Below are positions 32,626 through 41,152 of a DNA stretch of 64,000 bases, piece after piece (position 1 is the stretch's first letter; each line of letters starts with the position of its first letter). The position numbers and the translations under genes are program-made. A model generated the notes under the pieces. The model searched no databases. It was not told where the DNA came from and saw only the letters and a program-made list of their open reading frames with translations. This stretch comes from HGM13006 sp900757695 (GTDB lineage Bacteria > Bacillota > Clostridia > Oscillospirales > Oscillospiraceae): assembly GCA_959607825.1 (NCBI GenBank), contig CAUHNW010000005.1:99512-163511 (forward strand). The letters run 5' to 3'.

Positions 32626-33602
32626 GCCTTTGCCCCCTTTTCATTTCCGATCCCCGGCGTATGGCACTTTACAAAGTGTCCGGGAGATACTTCTACAGAC
32701 GCCGGCACTGCGCTCCGACACGCATCTGTCGCATAGGGACATCTGGTGTGGAACTTACAGCCTTCCGGCAAATTCATGGGATCCGGCATCAGACCCGCAA
32801 TGGGCTGGAGCCGCCGTGCGGCATTGACCGATGGCAGCGAGCGAAACAGCCCGTTGGTATAGGGATGCTGTGGGGAAAGGAAGATATCCCGAAGGGTTCC
32901 GGATTCCACAATTTCACCGGCGTACATGATTGCAACCTTATTACAAACCTGCGCTACAACACCAAGGTCATGGGTAATAAGGATCATTGTCGTGTCGAAC
33001 TGCTCTTTGAGCTGTGCCATCATATGGAGCACCTGTGCCTGAATGGTAACATCCAGTGCCGTGGTAGGCTCATCGGCAATCAGCAGCTGGGGATTACAGG
33101 CCAGTGCAATGGCAATCACAACACGCTGTTTCATACCGCCGGAGAACTGATGTGGATAATCACTGCCCCGGGAAGCGGGGATACCTACCGTTTCCAGCAT
33201 TTTAAGTGCCCGGCTCAGTGCCTCCTTTTTGGAGCACTTTGCGTGAAGCCGAATGACCTCTGCAATCTGATCATCCACTCGAAGCACAGGGTTCAGGGCC
33301 GTCATGGGATCCTGGAAGATCATTGCGATCTGCTCACCCCGGATCTTCCGCATTTCCGCTTCCGAGACTTCCAGCAGATTTTTCCCGCGGAACAGGATCT
33401 CACCGCCCACATACTTTCCGGGTGGGTCCGAGATCAGCCGCATGATGCCAAGGGCAGTAGTCGTTTTGCCTGCGCCGGTTTCTCCCACCAATCCCAGTGT
33501 ATCTCCCTCTTCCAGAGAGAGATTGACACCATTGACTGCTTTTGCGCAGCCATCATCTGTCTGGAACTGAATCTCCAGATCCTTGATATCAAGAATACTC
33601 AT
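32622..33602 (-). CDS. Oligopeptide/dipeptide ABC transporter ATP-binding protein (OppD-like)
   Basis: The 326-residue ATPase has Walker A GETGAGKTTT (about residues 40-49), signature FSGGMKQRV, Walker B LLIADEPTTALD, switch His ITHDLGV and C-terminal GCKFHTRCPYATDAC. Standard partner of the OppF-like subunit. It is 15 bases downstream of the OppC-like permease gene and overlaps oppF. Confidence 0.94.
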   Translation of the reverse strand: MSILDIKDLEIQFQTDDGCAKAVNGVNLSLEEGDTLGLVGETGAGKTTTALGIMRLISDPPGKYVGGEILFRGKNLLEVSEAEMRKIRGEQIAMIFQDPMTALNPVLRVDDQIAEVIRLHAKCSKKEALSRALKMLETVGIPASRGSDYPHQFSGGMKQRVVIAIALACNPQLLIADEPTTALDVTIQAQVLHMMAQLKEQFDTTMILITHDLGVVAQVCNKVAIMYAGEIVESGTLRDIFLSPQHPYTNGLFRSLPSVNAARRLQPIAGLMPDPMNLPEGCKFHTRCPYATDACRSAVPASVEVSPGHFVKCHTPGIGNEKGAKA

Positions 33603-33617
33603 TGTGCTGTCCCTCCT

Positions 33618-34493
33618 TTAGCGCTTCAGCCGGGGATCCAGAGCATCCCGGAGGCCATCACCAAACAGATTAAAGCCAAACAGCGTCAGAATAATTGCAA
33701 TGCCCGGGAATACCACCATGGGCCAGAACTGCATGATGTACTGCCGTCCAACGGAGAGCATCGAGCCCCATTCCGGTGTTGGAGGCCGAACGCCCAGACC
33801 AATAAAGCTCAGGCCGGAGATCGAGAGGATACAATCTCCCAGCTTCAATGTGGAGTCTACAATAATAGGCGAAATGGTGTTGGGCACGATATGCCGCAGC
33901 ATAATGCGGAGATTTCCCGCACCGGAGAGCCGTGCCGCCTCTACATATTCCTGCCCCCGTATGGACATGACCTGTGCCCGCATGATTCGGGCATAGCTTG
34001 GAATATAGCCGATTGCCAATGCAATGGCCGTTTTTTCCACACCGGTACCCAACGCCGCTGAAATACATATTGCCAGCAGGAAGGGGGGAACCGCCTGAAG
34101 AATATCTACCAGACGCATGATGATGCTGTCGGATTTTCCGCTGAAATAGCCTGCCGCAACACCCAGCATCCCTCCAACGATCAGCGAGCTGATAATCGCC
34201 ATCACTGCAACCAGCAGAGAGATCCGTCCGCCAAAGATGATTCGGCTCAAAAGATCCCGGCCATATTCGTCTGTGCCCAACAGATGATCCTTGGAAGGAT
34301 ATGCAAATACGTTGTCATAGTCCTGTGCCGCATAATCATAGGGTGCGATCAGCGGAGCAAATACAGCGCTGAATACCAGCAGGATCACAAGGATCATACC
34401 AAACACTGCCAGCTTATTGCGGAACAGCCGCTTCATAATATCGCCCAACTGGCTGTGCTTCTTTTCCAGATCGGTAGTCTGATTTTTCTTCAC
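33618..34493 (-). CDS. Oligopeptide ABC transporter permease (OppC-like)
   Basis: The 291-residue membrane protein has an N-terminal cytoplasmic helix followed by about six membrane segments. EYVEAARLSGAGNLRIMLRHIVPN contains the EAA loop that contacts the ATPases, and GTDEYGRDLLSRIIFG near residue 90 is the usual dipeptide-permease signature. Its start overlaps the preceding OppB stop by 4 bases. Transports peptides or nickel chelates depending on the binding protein. Confidence 0.93.
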   Translation of the reverse strand: MKKNQTTDLEKKHSQLGDIMKRLFRNKLAVFGMILVILLVFSAVFAPLIAPYDYAAQDYDNVFAYPSKDHLLGTDEYGRDLLSRIIFGGRISLLVAVMAIISSLIVGGMLGVAAGYFSGKSDSIIMRLVDILQAVPPFLLAICISAALGTGVEKTAIALAIGYIPSYARIMRAQVMSIRGQEYVEAARLSGAGNLRIMLRHIVPNTISPIIVDSTLKLGDCILSISGLSFIGLGVRPPTPEWGSMLSVGRQYIMQFWPMVVFPGIAIILTLFGFNLFGDGLRDALDPRLKR

Positions 34494-35482
34494 GACTGCA
34501 CCTCCGCTTCTACACGCTTTTTGCGGTCTTTTTTCTTTCCACTGGTGTACATGGACATGATTCTGGGATCCACAAAGCCGTAGATCACATCTACCACCAG
34601 ATTAATGAGACAGATCAGAATCGACAGCACCAGTACGCAACCCTGAATAATGGGATAGTCCTGATTGCTCACAGCAGTGGTAACCAGGGAGCCAATGCCG
34701 GGAATGGAGAAAATGCTCTCAATAACCACGGAACCGGCCACAGTTCCGCCCAGCATAATTCCCACAAAGGTGATGATCGGAAGCAGCGCATTGCGGAGCG
34801 CATGCTTAAAGATGACCACCTTTTCTGACAGGCCCTTAGAGCGTGCTGTACGAATGTAATCCTGCCGAACCACATCCAGCATGGTCGAGCGGGTAAACCG
34901 CAGTACCGATGCCACAGGGGGCAGGCCAATGGTGATTGCAGGAAGGATCCAATATTTTGCGCTGGCCGCCGCAATGGATGGCATGGACGCCGGCAGCCAT
35001 TGGAGGCGCAACGCAAAAATGATAATCAGCATTAAGCCCAGCCAGAAGCTTGGCATGGACGCCATGATCAGAGATAACACTGTCGCAATATAATCTCCGA
35101 TGGAATACTGTTTCACTGCCGCCAATATTCCAAGTGGAACGCCCAGCACCACCGTAATTACAATGCCGGTAAGGCCCAGCCGCAGTGTTACAGGAAGCCG
35201 CTCGAGAATTTCCGTGTTGACGGAACGGTTGCTTTTATAGGATGTGCCCAGATCAAACCGGGTCACGACCCCTACCACATAGTCGGCAAACTGAACCAGA
35301 AACGGACGGTCTAATCCCAACTCTTCTTTTTTGGCCTCATACTGCTCCTCTGTATAACGGTTTCCCAGCGCAGCCATGGCAGGATCTCCGGGCGCCATAC
35401 GCATTACAGAAAATACAATCAGCAAAACACCCAGTACCACCGGTATAATTGCCAGCAGCCGCTTCAGAATAAATCTGAGCAT
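34490..35482 (-). CDS. Oligopeptide ABC transporter permease (OppB-like)
   Basis: The 330-residue protein starts FILKRLLAIIPVVLGVLLIVFSVMRMAPGDP, the conserved first helix of the OppB group (part: IPVVLGVLLIVF), with further membrane segments and an EAA-type loop in YIRTARSKGLSEKVVIFKHALRNA. Forms the pore with the OppC-like subunit. GGAGGAAAAAGTCAT precedes the ATG; the binding protein gene ends 92 bases upstream. Confidence 0.93.
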   Translation of the reverse strand: MLRFILKRLLAIIPVVLGVLLIVFSVMRMAPGDPAMAALGNRYTEEQYEAKKEELGLDRPFLVQFADYVVGVVTRFDLGTSYKSNRSVNTEILERLPVTLRLGLTGIVITVVLGVPLGILAAVKQYSIGDYIATVLSLIMASMPSFWLGLMLIIIFALRLQWLPASMPSIAAASAKYWILPAITIGLPPVASVLRFTRSTMLDVVRQDYIRTARSKGLSEKVVIFKHALRNALLPIITFVGIMLGGTVAGSVVIESIFSIPGIGSLVTTAVSNQDYPIIQGCVLVLSILICLINLVVDVIYGFVDPRIMSMYTSGKKKDRKKRVEAEVQS

Positions 35483-35574
35483 ATGACTTTTTCCTCCTTT
35501 TGTGCAGAAAATCTGCCCATTTGAATCAATATGGCGGACATTCGTCCGCCATATTGACCAAGATTTCCGAAAAC

Positions 35575-37149
35575 TCAGCTATTGAAGGTCACATAACGCA
35601 GATCCGGGCAGGTCGCATCGAATGCATAGTAAGAGTCAGCATTGATCCGATCACCAAGGCCGGTTGCAACCATCTTTTCTGCCACAGGGATCCAGCGATA
35701 GAGATTATACATATAATCCTGTACCTCGCCATAGATTTCCTGACGCTTTGCCTCGTCACTGGTGGATTTCCCCTCACGGATCAGCTTGTTAAACTCTTCA
35801 TCCTGAAGGGCCATGCAGGCATTGGTGCATTCCGCAGCGCCAAAGGAGTAGAGGATGGCAGGGTCAAAGCAGTTCTCCGTGAACTCCGCCAGAGAGAAGT
35901 CCAGATCACCGTTCATAAAGTAGGAAATGGCAGTTGCAAAATCATAGCCCTCAACAGAGAGGTTGATGCCAACCTCCTTCAGCATGGACTGTGCCGCTTC
36001 GCACATCTTATCGTTGACATCACTCTGTACATAGACGATTTTCAGGTTAATATCGCCGTCCTGATAGCCTGCATCCGCAAGGATCTGCTTGGAGAGTTCA
36101 GGATCATAGGAGTAAGCGCCGACATTCTTATAGAACTTGGTGGTCTCGGGAACCGTAGAGGTGGCAGGCTTGCCCAACTCGCCTAGAGAGATCTTGGTCA
36201 GCTGCTCAACATTCAGCGCATGGGCAACCGCCTCTCGAACATTGATATCCTGGAATACGTCTACATACTCCGGCATGGTAAACAGAATCATATCACCGGA
36301 GGGAACGATCTTGCACTGACCCTTGGCTTCGCCATTTTCCAGACGCTTTGCATTGTTGTCAGAGAGGCCAACTGCAATATCAATGGCGCCGGTCTCCAGA
36401 TCGATCATCATTGTGGTCTCTTCTGCATAGTAGCGAATGGTGATCTCTTCTGCGGCAGGCTTATCGCCCCAGTAATCCTCGTTGCGCTTAAAGGTTGCAT
36501 AGGAGCCGGATACATTCTCTACACAGGTGTAGGGGCCGGTACCCACAGGGGAGTTCCAGATTTCGTCCTCGGTCATCTGACCAAGCTTCTGGCTCACAAC
36601 GGAGGACCAGCGGAAGGAAACCATACGGTCGATGAACAGTACATCAGGCTCCTTGAGCTTAATGGTCAGCTTCATGCCGTCCACAGAGCAGTTGTCAAAA
36701 TCAATGTTGTCATAACCGGTATCTGCCGCATAGGTGGCAGAACCCTCGGTGAAATGACGGAAGGTATACAGCACGTCCTCTGGTGTCAGAGGATCTCCAT
36801 TGGAGAACTTTACACCGTCCCGGATGGTAAGTACCACGGTGGTATCATCCGTCCACTCCCAATCGGTGGCCAGACATGGCTGAAGCTGTCCATTTACATC
36901 CATACGCACCACAGTGTCATAGACAAGGGACATACCAATTGGAGAGCCCTGAGACTCAGCCGGATCAAAGCCAGCGGAATCTGCCATCATACCCACGGTC
37001 AGCGTATTTCCGGAGGAAGCCGCTGCTTCTGTGACGCTCTTGGCAGCAGATTCAGTTGTATCACTGTTGCCACCACCGCACGCGGTGAGGGTTCCCAGCA
37101 GCATAGACGCAGCCAACAGGGAGGACAATATTTTCTTTGCCATCTTCAT
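35575..37149 (-). CDS. ABC transporter substrate-binding lipoprotein (family 5, OppA-like)
   Basis: The 524-residue protein has a lipoprotein signal (lipobox LTAC, Cys24) followed by a Ser/Thr linker and the family 5 peptide-binding fold; residues about 75-115 (MSLVYDTVVRMDVNGQLQPCLATDWEW) and NGDPLTPEDVLYTFRHF are diagnostic. It is the most likely first gene of the operon and defines the substrate, which may be oligopeptides or glutathione. GAGAGGTTAG precedes the ATG. It is divergent from a GntR regulator gene that starts at 37417. Confidence 0.93.
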   Translation of the reverse strand: MKMAKKILSSLLAASMLLGTLTACGGGNSDTTESAAKSVTEAAASSGNTLTVGMMADSAGFDPAESQGSPIGMSLVYDTVVRMDVNGQLQPCLATDWEWTDDTTVVLTIRDGVKFSNGDPLTPEDVLYTFRHFTEGSATYAADTGYDNIDFDNCSVDGMKLTIKLKEPDVLFIDRMVSFRWSSVVSQKLGQMTEDEIWNSPVGTGPYTCVENVSGSYATFKRNEDYWGDKPAAEEITIRYYAEETTMMIDLETGAIDIAVGLSDNNAKRLENGEAKGQCKIVPSGDMILFTMPEYVDVFQDINVREAVAHALNVEQLTKISLGELGKPATSTVPETTKFYKNVGAYSYDPELSKQILADAGYQDGDINLKIVYVQSDVNDKMCEAAQSMLKEVGINLSVEGYDFATAISYFMNGDLDFSLAEFTENCFDPAILYSFGAAECTNACMALQDEEFNKLIREGKSTSDEAKRQEIYGEVQDYMYNLYRWIPVAEKMVATGLGDRINADSYYAFDATCPDLRYVTFNS

Positions 37150-37233
37150 TTTTTTCTAACCTCTCTTTTCTTAGAAGTAAATTTATGCGATCCGGAAATG
37201 CTCCACACCCGGTTTCCGCCACTAAAAAAGAAC

Positions 37234-37248
37234 TATACCATTTTGATT
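37234..37248. promoter_or_regulatory. Candidate GntR operator, copy 1
   Basis: TATACCATTTTGATT, matching 14 of 15 bases of the copy at 37389-37403. It lies just downstream of the OppA promoter, where binding would block transcription. Confidence 0.45.
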
Positions 37249-37259
37249 TTTATAAACCA

Positions 37260-37288
37260 ATTATACTGAAATATGAAAATTTCGTCAA
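37260..37288 (-). promoter_or_regulatory. Promoter of the oligopeptide ABC operon
   Basis: Minus strand: TTGACG (37288-37283), 17-base spacer, TATAAT (37265-37260). Confidence 0.8.
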
Positions 37289-37346
37289 TAAAAAATATAA
37301 AAATAACGAATTAATATACCTTTTGCTATCATTTTTTGTGGAATAC

Positions 37347-37375
37347 TTGCAAAAATGCAGAAATATTGCTATATT
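37347..37375 (+). promoter_or_regulatory. Promoter of the GntR gene
   Basis: TTGCAA (37347-37352), 17-base spacer, TATATT (37370-37375). Confidence 0.55.
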
Positions 37376-37388
37376 GAACGAAAAGGAG

Positions 37389-37403
37389 TATACCAATTTG
37401 ATT
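37389..37403. promoter_or_regulatory. Candidate GntR operator, copy 2
   Basis: TATACCAATTTGATT lies downstream of the GntR promoter and touches the ribosome site, so binding could feed back on the regulator. Confidence 0.45.
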
Positions 37404-37416
37404 GGAGGAGATTCAT

Positions 37417-38403
37417 TTGACCTTTGAACTCAACGGAAGTAAGCCAATTTACAAGCAATTGATGGATGAAATTCTCAAAAAGATTCGTTCCGGCGAGTTG
37501 AGCCCCGGAGAAAAACTCCCTACAGAGCGGGAATTGGCACAGCAGCTGTATGTTTCCCGGGGCACTATTAAAAAGGCCTACAAAGAACTTGCCGACAACA
37601 ACATCATCGAGATCATTCAGGGCAGTGGTACCTACGTCTATGCAGAAAAGAAGCTCTATGATGGCGGTATGCGGAAGCAGGCAACCAATATGATCAACAG
37701 TCTGCTGGACCGATTGGAATTTTGGGACTTTCCCATGGAAGAAATAGAAACGCTAATTCATATGTGCGTTATCCATCGGACCCGTACCAACCGTCCTGTC
37801 CGGTGTGCAATGATCGACTGCAATTCGGAATCGCTGGGCATTTTCAAGCGTCAGCTATCCTATCTCCCGGACATTACCCTGTCCGCAATTTTGGTAGACA
37901 GTGTGATCATGGATGATGCACCGGATGCACTTCTGGCAGATTATGACTTGATTTTTACCACAGAGACCCATTATGGTCAGGTAACAGAATGCCTGAAAAC
38001 CAGCCATGAGAATCTCTTTCCTGTCTCGGAAGCACTGAGTCAGCAATGCATTATTAGCATTTCCACTTTGCCGCAAAATGCCTCCATCGGTATCGTCACT
38101 TCCAGCAATAAATTTGCAAACCTGATTTGTGAGGAAATGGAGCGGTTTTGTGCGCTTCCCAGTCCGCTCTCCATACACTTTGATGTGGATGTTGACTCCA
38201 TTCTGCAATTTATGCAAAAATATGACACGATTATTATCTCACCCAACTCAGCCATTCTGGAGCCGGGCTTTTCCGACAGTCGGCTGCAAAGCTTTTATGA
38301 CAGGGGAGGACGTCTGATTTCCTTTGACTATATGATTGACCGAGGCTCTCTGATCCATATCGAAGAGCTGGTTTCCCGTATTTTACGGGATAAGTACGCA
38401 TGA
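37417..38403 (+). CDS. GntR-family transcriptional regulator
   Basis: The N-terminal winged helix (about residues 1-75) reads FELNGSKPIYKQLMDEILKKI and EKLPTERELAQQLYVSRGTIKKAYKELADNNIIEIIQGSGTYV (part: LPTERELAQQLYVSRGTIKK), typical of the GntR/YtrA type. The larger C-terminal domain (about 100-328) is not one I can assign. The start is a TTG: GGAGGAG at 37404-37410 is 6 bases before it, whereas the upstream TTG at 37402 would overlap that site. Divergent from the oligopeptide operon, whose control is its likely job. Confidence 0.88.
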   Translation: MTFELNGSKPIYKQLMDEILKKIRSGELSPGEKLPTERELAQQLYVSRGTIKKAYKELADNNIIEIIQGSGTYVYAEKKLYDGGMRKQATNMINSLLDRLEFWDFPMEEIETLIHMCVIHRTRTNRPVRCAMIDCNSESLGIFKRQLSYLPDITLSAILVDSVIMDDAPDALLADYDLIFTTETHYGQVTECLKTSHENLFPVSEALSQQCIISISTLPQNASIGIVTSSNKFANLICEEMERFCALPSPLSIHFDVDVDSILQFMQKYDTIIISPNSAILEPGFSDSRLQSFYDRGGRLISFDYMIDRGSLIHIEELVSRILRDKYA

Positions 38404-38448
38404 TCAGATACATTCAAATGAAAGCGCATAGTATATCCAATTTTTGCC

Positions 38449-38763
38449 TCAGATATTCCATCCACTGCACTTTAGATCCACATGGGTATTGTCCTTCATG
38501 ATGCATCCCTCCTGAATCAGCAGCATTGCCTGCTCCGGCCACGCCGGTGCAATGCGCCCAGCATGATTGACGACCCGATGACAGGGATAAGTACCATAAT
38601 ATTCAGCATGAGATAATACTCTGGCTACCAGCCGTGCATTTTTCTCTTTGCCAATGAGCTTTGCAATTTGACCATAGGTGGCCGCAGTTCCACACGGAAT
38701 TTCCTCCACCACGGACAAAACTGCATAGGCAAACGCATCATTCATGGATGAATGCTCTTTCAT
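38449..38763 (-). CDS. MGMT-like DNA alkyltransferase, DNA-binding domain only
   Basis: This 104-residue protein equals the C-terminal domain of O6-alkylguanine-DNA alkyltransferase. It has GTAATYGQIAKLIG, ARLVARVLSHAEY and the reactive-site motif YPCHRVVNHAGRI, with the acceptor Cys retained (PCHR) as in true alkyltransferases, not the Trp of ATL proteins. The N-terminal domain found in most Ogt is missing, as in the small Ogt-like family. GGAGTGAACTTCC precedes the ATG. Monocistronic. It should repair or flag O6-alkylguanine. Confidence 0.85.
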   Translation of the reverse strand: MKEHSSMNDAFAYAVLSVVEEIPCGTAATYGQIAKLIGKEKNARLVARVLSHAEYYGTYPCHRVVNHAGRIAPAWPEQAMLLIQEGCIMKDNTHVDLKCSGWNI

Positions 38764-38927
38764 GGAAGTTCACTCCATTTCAATCCATTTGCTGACCACA
38801 TTAATATATCACATTAAAGTACGATAATAAAGTAAGAAACGAGAGAATCTCATAGTATTTTTTGGATTTCTGTTATTCTTCCTCAATATTTTACCATAAA
38901 ATGTATTCACAAAAGGTTCACGGATTT

Positions 38928-38969
38928 TTAGCACTCTCGGCTTGACAGTGCTAAAAATGGTGCTATAAT
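38928..38969 (+). promoter_or_regulatory. CIRCE operator and promoter of hsp20
   Basis: TTAGCACTC (38928-38936), 9-base spacer, CAGTGCTAA (38946-38954): the HrcA-binding CIRCE element with one mismatch in the second arm. The promoter overlaps: TTGACA (38942-38947), 16-base spacer, TATAAT (38964-38969). HrcA is not encoded in this window. Confidence 0.85.
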
Positions 38970-39105
38970 GAAATTGAACTTAAGGAGAGGGTTCCGGAAG
39001 GAAACCGGATCTGGCGTTCAAAACAACATCATGACAACAAAGTTCACAGCTGTAGATTCAGATTCCACAGCAGGGAACCGAATGAATATATTGGAGGAAT
39101 GACTT

Positions 39106-39540
39106 ATGATGCCCAGTATTTTTGCAGAAGATCTTTTTGATAATATGTTTGATATGGATGCCATGTTTGGCCGTAAAAATCCCCTCTATGGCAAGCATGC
39201 CAAGAACCTCATGAAGACTGATATCCGTGAGACAGACAAGACCTACGAGTTGGATATTGATCTGCCGGGCTTTAAGAAGGACGAGATTCAGGTTGAGCTG
39301 GAAAACGGCTATCTGACCATCCGCGCAGAAAAAGGTCTGGATAAAGACGAGCAGGATCAAAAGGGCCGTTACATCCGTCAGGAGCGCTATGCCGGCGCCA
39401 TGAGCCGCAGCTTCTATGTAGGTACTGCCGTAACCGTAGAGGATATGGCTGCAAAGTTTGAAAACGGTATTTTGCAGATCACGGTTCCCAAGGAGCCCAA
39501 AAAGGAGCTGCCTCGTAAAAATACGCTGGCCATTGAATAA
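39106..39540 (+). CDS. Hsp20/alpha-crystallin small heat-shock protein
   Basis: The 144-residue chaperone has an alpha-crystallin domain (about residues 37-130): IRETDKTYELDIDLPGFKKDEIQVELENGYLTI and the closing KFENGILQITVPK, with a short N-terminal arm and a C-terminal I-x-I-like LAIE end. It holds unfolding proteins during heat stress. TTGGAGGAATGACTT precedes the ATG. Expression should be HrcA-controlled through the CIRCE element, with a leader of about 130 bases. Confidence 0.95.
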   Translation: MMPSIFAEDLFDNMFDMDAMFGRKNPLYGKHAKNLMKTDIRETDKTYELDIDLPGFKKDEIQVELENGYLTIRAEKGLDKDEQDQKGRYIRQERYAGAMSRSFYVGTAVTVEDMAAKFENGILQITVPKEPKKELPRKNTLAIE

Positions 39541-39573
39541 CAATTGACCAATTTTCATCTATTTTCTCTCCCT

Positions 39574-39602
39574 GAACAGGCTGCCATTTGGCGGCCTGTT
39601 TG
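39574..39602 (+). terminator. Terminator of hsp20
   Basis: AACAGGCTGCC pairs with GGCGGCCTGTT with one T-G wobble, short loop, following T-rich sequence. Confidence 0.75.
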
Positions 39603-39694
39603 CATGTTATAGATTATTTTTTTCATATCATTCCGGCAGCATTGGCTTTTCTATGGATATTTTCTCTTTTTTGTGCATTGCCTTAAAATAACAC

Positions 39695-39723
39695 TTGCAA
39701 AACATATGAAGCATCTGTATAAT
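39695..39723 (+). promoter_or_regulatory. Promoter of the uracil permease gene
   Basis: TTGCAA (39695-39700), 17-base spacer, TATAAT (39718-39723). The leader is too short for a PyrR attenuator. Confidence 0.65.
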
Positions 39724-39757
39724 AGGGAGGATTATGTAGAAAAAGGAGGAGTTACAC

Positions 39758-41095
39758 ATGAATCAGGACGCGATTTACGATGCTCGCCAGCTGGGCGTTC
39801 CCAAAATGCTTCTGCTGGGTCTGCAGCATATGTTCGCCATGTTTGGCGCAACGATTCTCGTCCCCGCTATCACCGGTCTTTCCATTTCCGCAACGCTGCT
39901 GTTTGCAGGTCTGGGCACACTGTTGTTCCACCTGATCACCGGCAGAAAGGTGCCCGCATTTTTGGGCAGTTCCTTCGCATTTTTAGGGGCCTATGGCCTT
40001 GTCACCGCCTCCGGCGCAGAGATTCCATTGACGTATTCCAGCTTTGGTGTCGCTTGCGCCGGTCTTTTGTACCTTGTTTTGGCTCTGCTGTTCAAGGTAT
40101 TCGGTGCGCAGAAGGTCATGCGGTATTTTCCGCCCATTGTCACCGGCCCGGTTATCATTGCCATTGGCCTGACCCTTTCTCAGAGTGCCATTGACAACTG
40201 CGGTGCAAACTGGCTTGTTGCGCTGATGGCCATTGTGGTTGTCATCGTCTTTAATATCTGGGGTAAGGGTATGCTGAAAATCATTCCCATTCTGCTGGGC
40301 GTTATCGCCAGCTATGTATTCTCCATGATCATTGACGCCCCTACCCGTGCAACGCTGGTAGAGAACGTTTCTCAGGCTGCATGGATCGGTCTTCCTGTCA
40401 AATGGGAAAATACCGCACTCTCCATCTTTGGAAACGGGTTTGACGGCGGTGTGCTGGTGACAGCCGTGATCACCATTATGCCCATTGCTCTTGCCACGAT
40501 GGTCGAGCACATTGGCGACATCTGTGCCATTTCTTCTACCGTTGGCAAAAACTATGTTTCTGATCCCGGTCTGCACCGCACCCTTACCGGTGACGGTCTG
40601 GCCACTGCCATTGCCGCGCTGTTTGGCGCTCCTGCCAACACCACCTACGGTGAGAATACCGGCGTTCTGGCTCTTTCCAAGGTCTATGACCCCCGTGTGA
40701 TTCGTCTGGCTGCGATCTTTGCCGTAATTCTTTCCTTCTGCCCCAAGTTTGCGGCCATTATAGGCGCTATGCCTGCGGCTACCATTGGCGGCGTCAGCCT
40801 TGTGCTCTACGGTATGATCTCTGCGGTTGGTGTTCGGAATGTAGTCGAAAATCAGGTGGACTTCACCAAGAGCCGTAATGTACTGATTGCAGCACTGATT
40901 CTGGTGCTGTCCATCGGCATTAAGTATTCTGCTGCCAGTGCAATCTCCTTCCAGATTGCCTCCTTTACCATCAGCCTTTCCGGTCTGGCTGTAGGCGCCA
41001 TCGTAGGAATCGTACTCAACGCTGTATTGCCCGGTAAAGACTATGAGTTTCATAAAGACAATGAAGGTTCCACTTCCGTAAACTTTGAAGTTTGA
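39758..41095 (+). CDS. uraA: Uracil permease (NCS2 family)
   Basis: The 445-residue membrane protein has the 14-segment fold of nucleobase-cation symporters, with LLGLQHMFAMFGATILVPAITG near the N-terminus and the inverted repeat motif VEHIGDICAISSTVG about residue 250, plus GAPANTTYGENTGVLALSKV, the substrate-site helix of UraA/PyrP proteins. It imports uracil with protons. AAAGGAGGAGTTACAC precedes the ATG. Monocistronic, ended by a bidirectional hairpin. Close relatives also take xanthine or uric acid, but the ETGVLALSKV motif favours uracil. Confidence 0.93.
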   Translation: MNQDAIYDARQLGVPKMLLLGLQHMFAMFGATILVPAITGLSISATLLFAGLGTLLFHLITGRKVPAFLGSSFAFLGAYGLVTASGAEIPLTYSSFGVACAGLLYLVLALLFKVFGAQKVMRYFPPIVTGPVIIAIGLTLSQSAIDNCGANWLVALMAIVVVIVFNIWGKGMLKIIPILLGVIASYVFSMIIDAPTRATLVENVSQAAWIGLPVKWENTALSIFGNGFDGGVLVTAVITIMPIALATMVEHIGDICAISSTVGKNYVSDPGLHRTLTGDGLATAIAALFGAPANTTYGENTGVLALSKVYDPRVIRLAAIFAVILSFCPKFAAIIGAMPAATIGGVSLVLYGMISAVGVRNVVENQVDFTKSRNVLIAALILVLSIGIKYSAASAISFQIASFTISLSGLAVGAIVGIVLNAVLPGKDYEFHKDNEGSTSVNFEV

Positions 41096-41105
41096 TCTGA
41101 TCTAA

Positions 41106-41145
41106 AAACAGACGCATGGAGTTAAAATTTCCATGCGTCTGTTTT
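41106..41145. terminator. Bidirectional terminator
   Basis: AAACAGACGCATGGA (41106-41120) and TCCATGCGTCTGTTT (41130-41144), 9-base loop, between the convergent uracil permease and dehydratase genes. Confidence 0.9.
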
Positions 41146-41152
41146 ATTATGC

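Noticed and set aside
35500..37269. Long plus-strand frames opposite the OppA-like gene
   Set aside because: Shadows of a clear lipoprotein gene on the minus strand.
39541..39757. PyrR-type attenuator before the uracil permease
   Set aside because: The transcript would begin near 39730, leaving under 30 bases of leader, which is too short.
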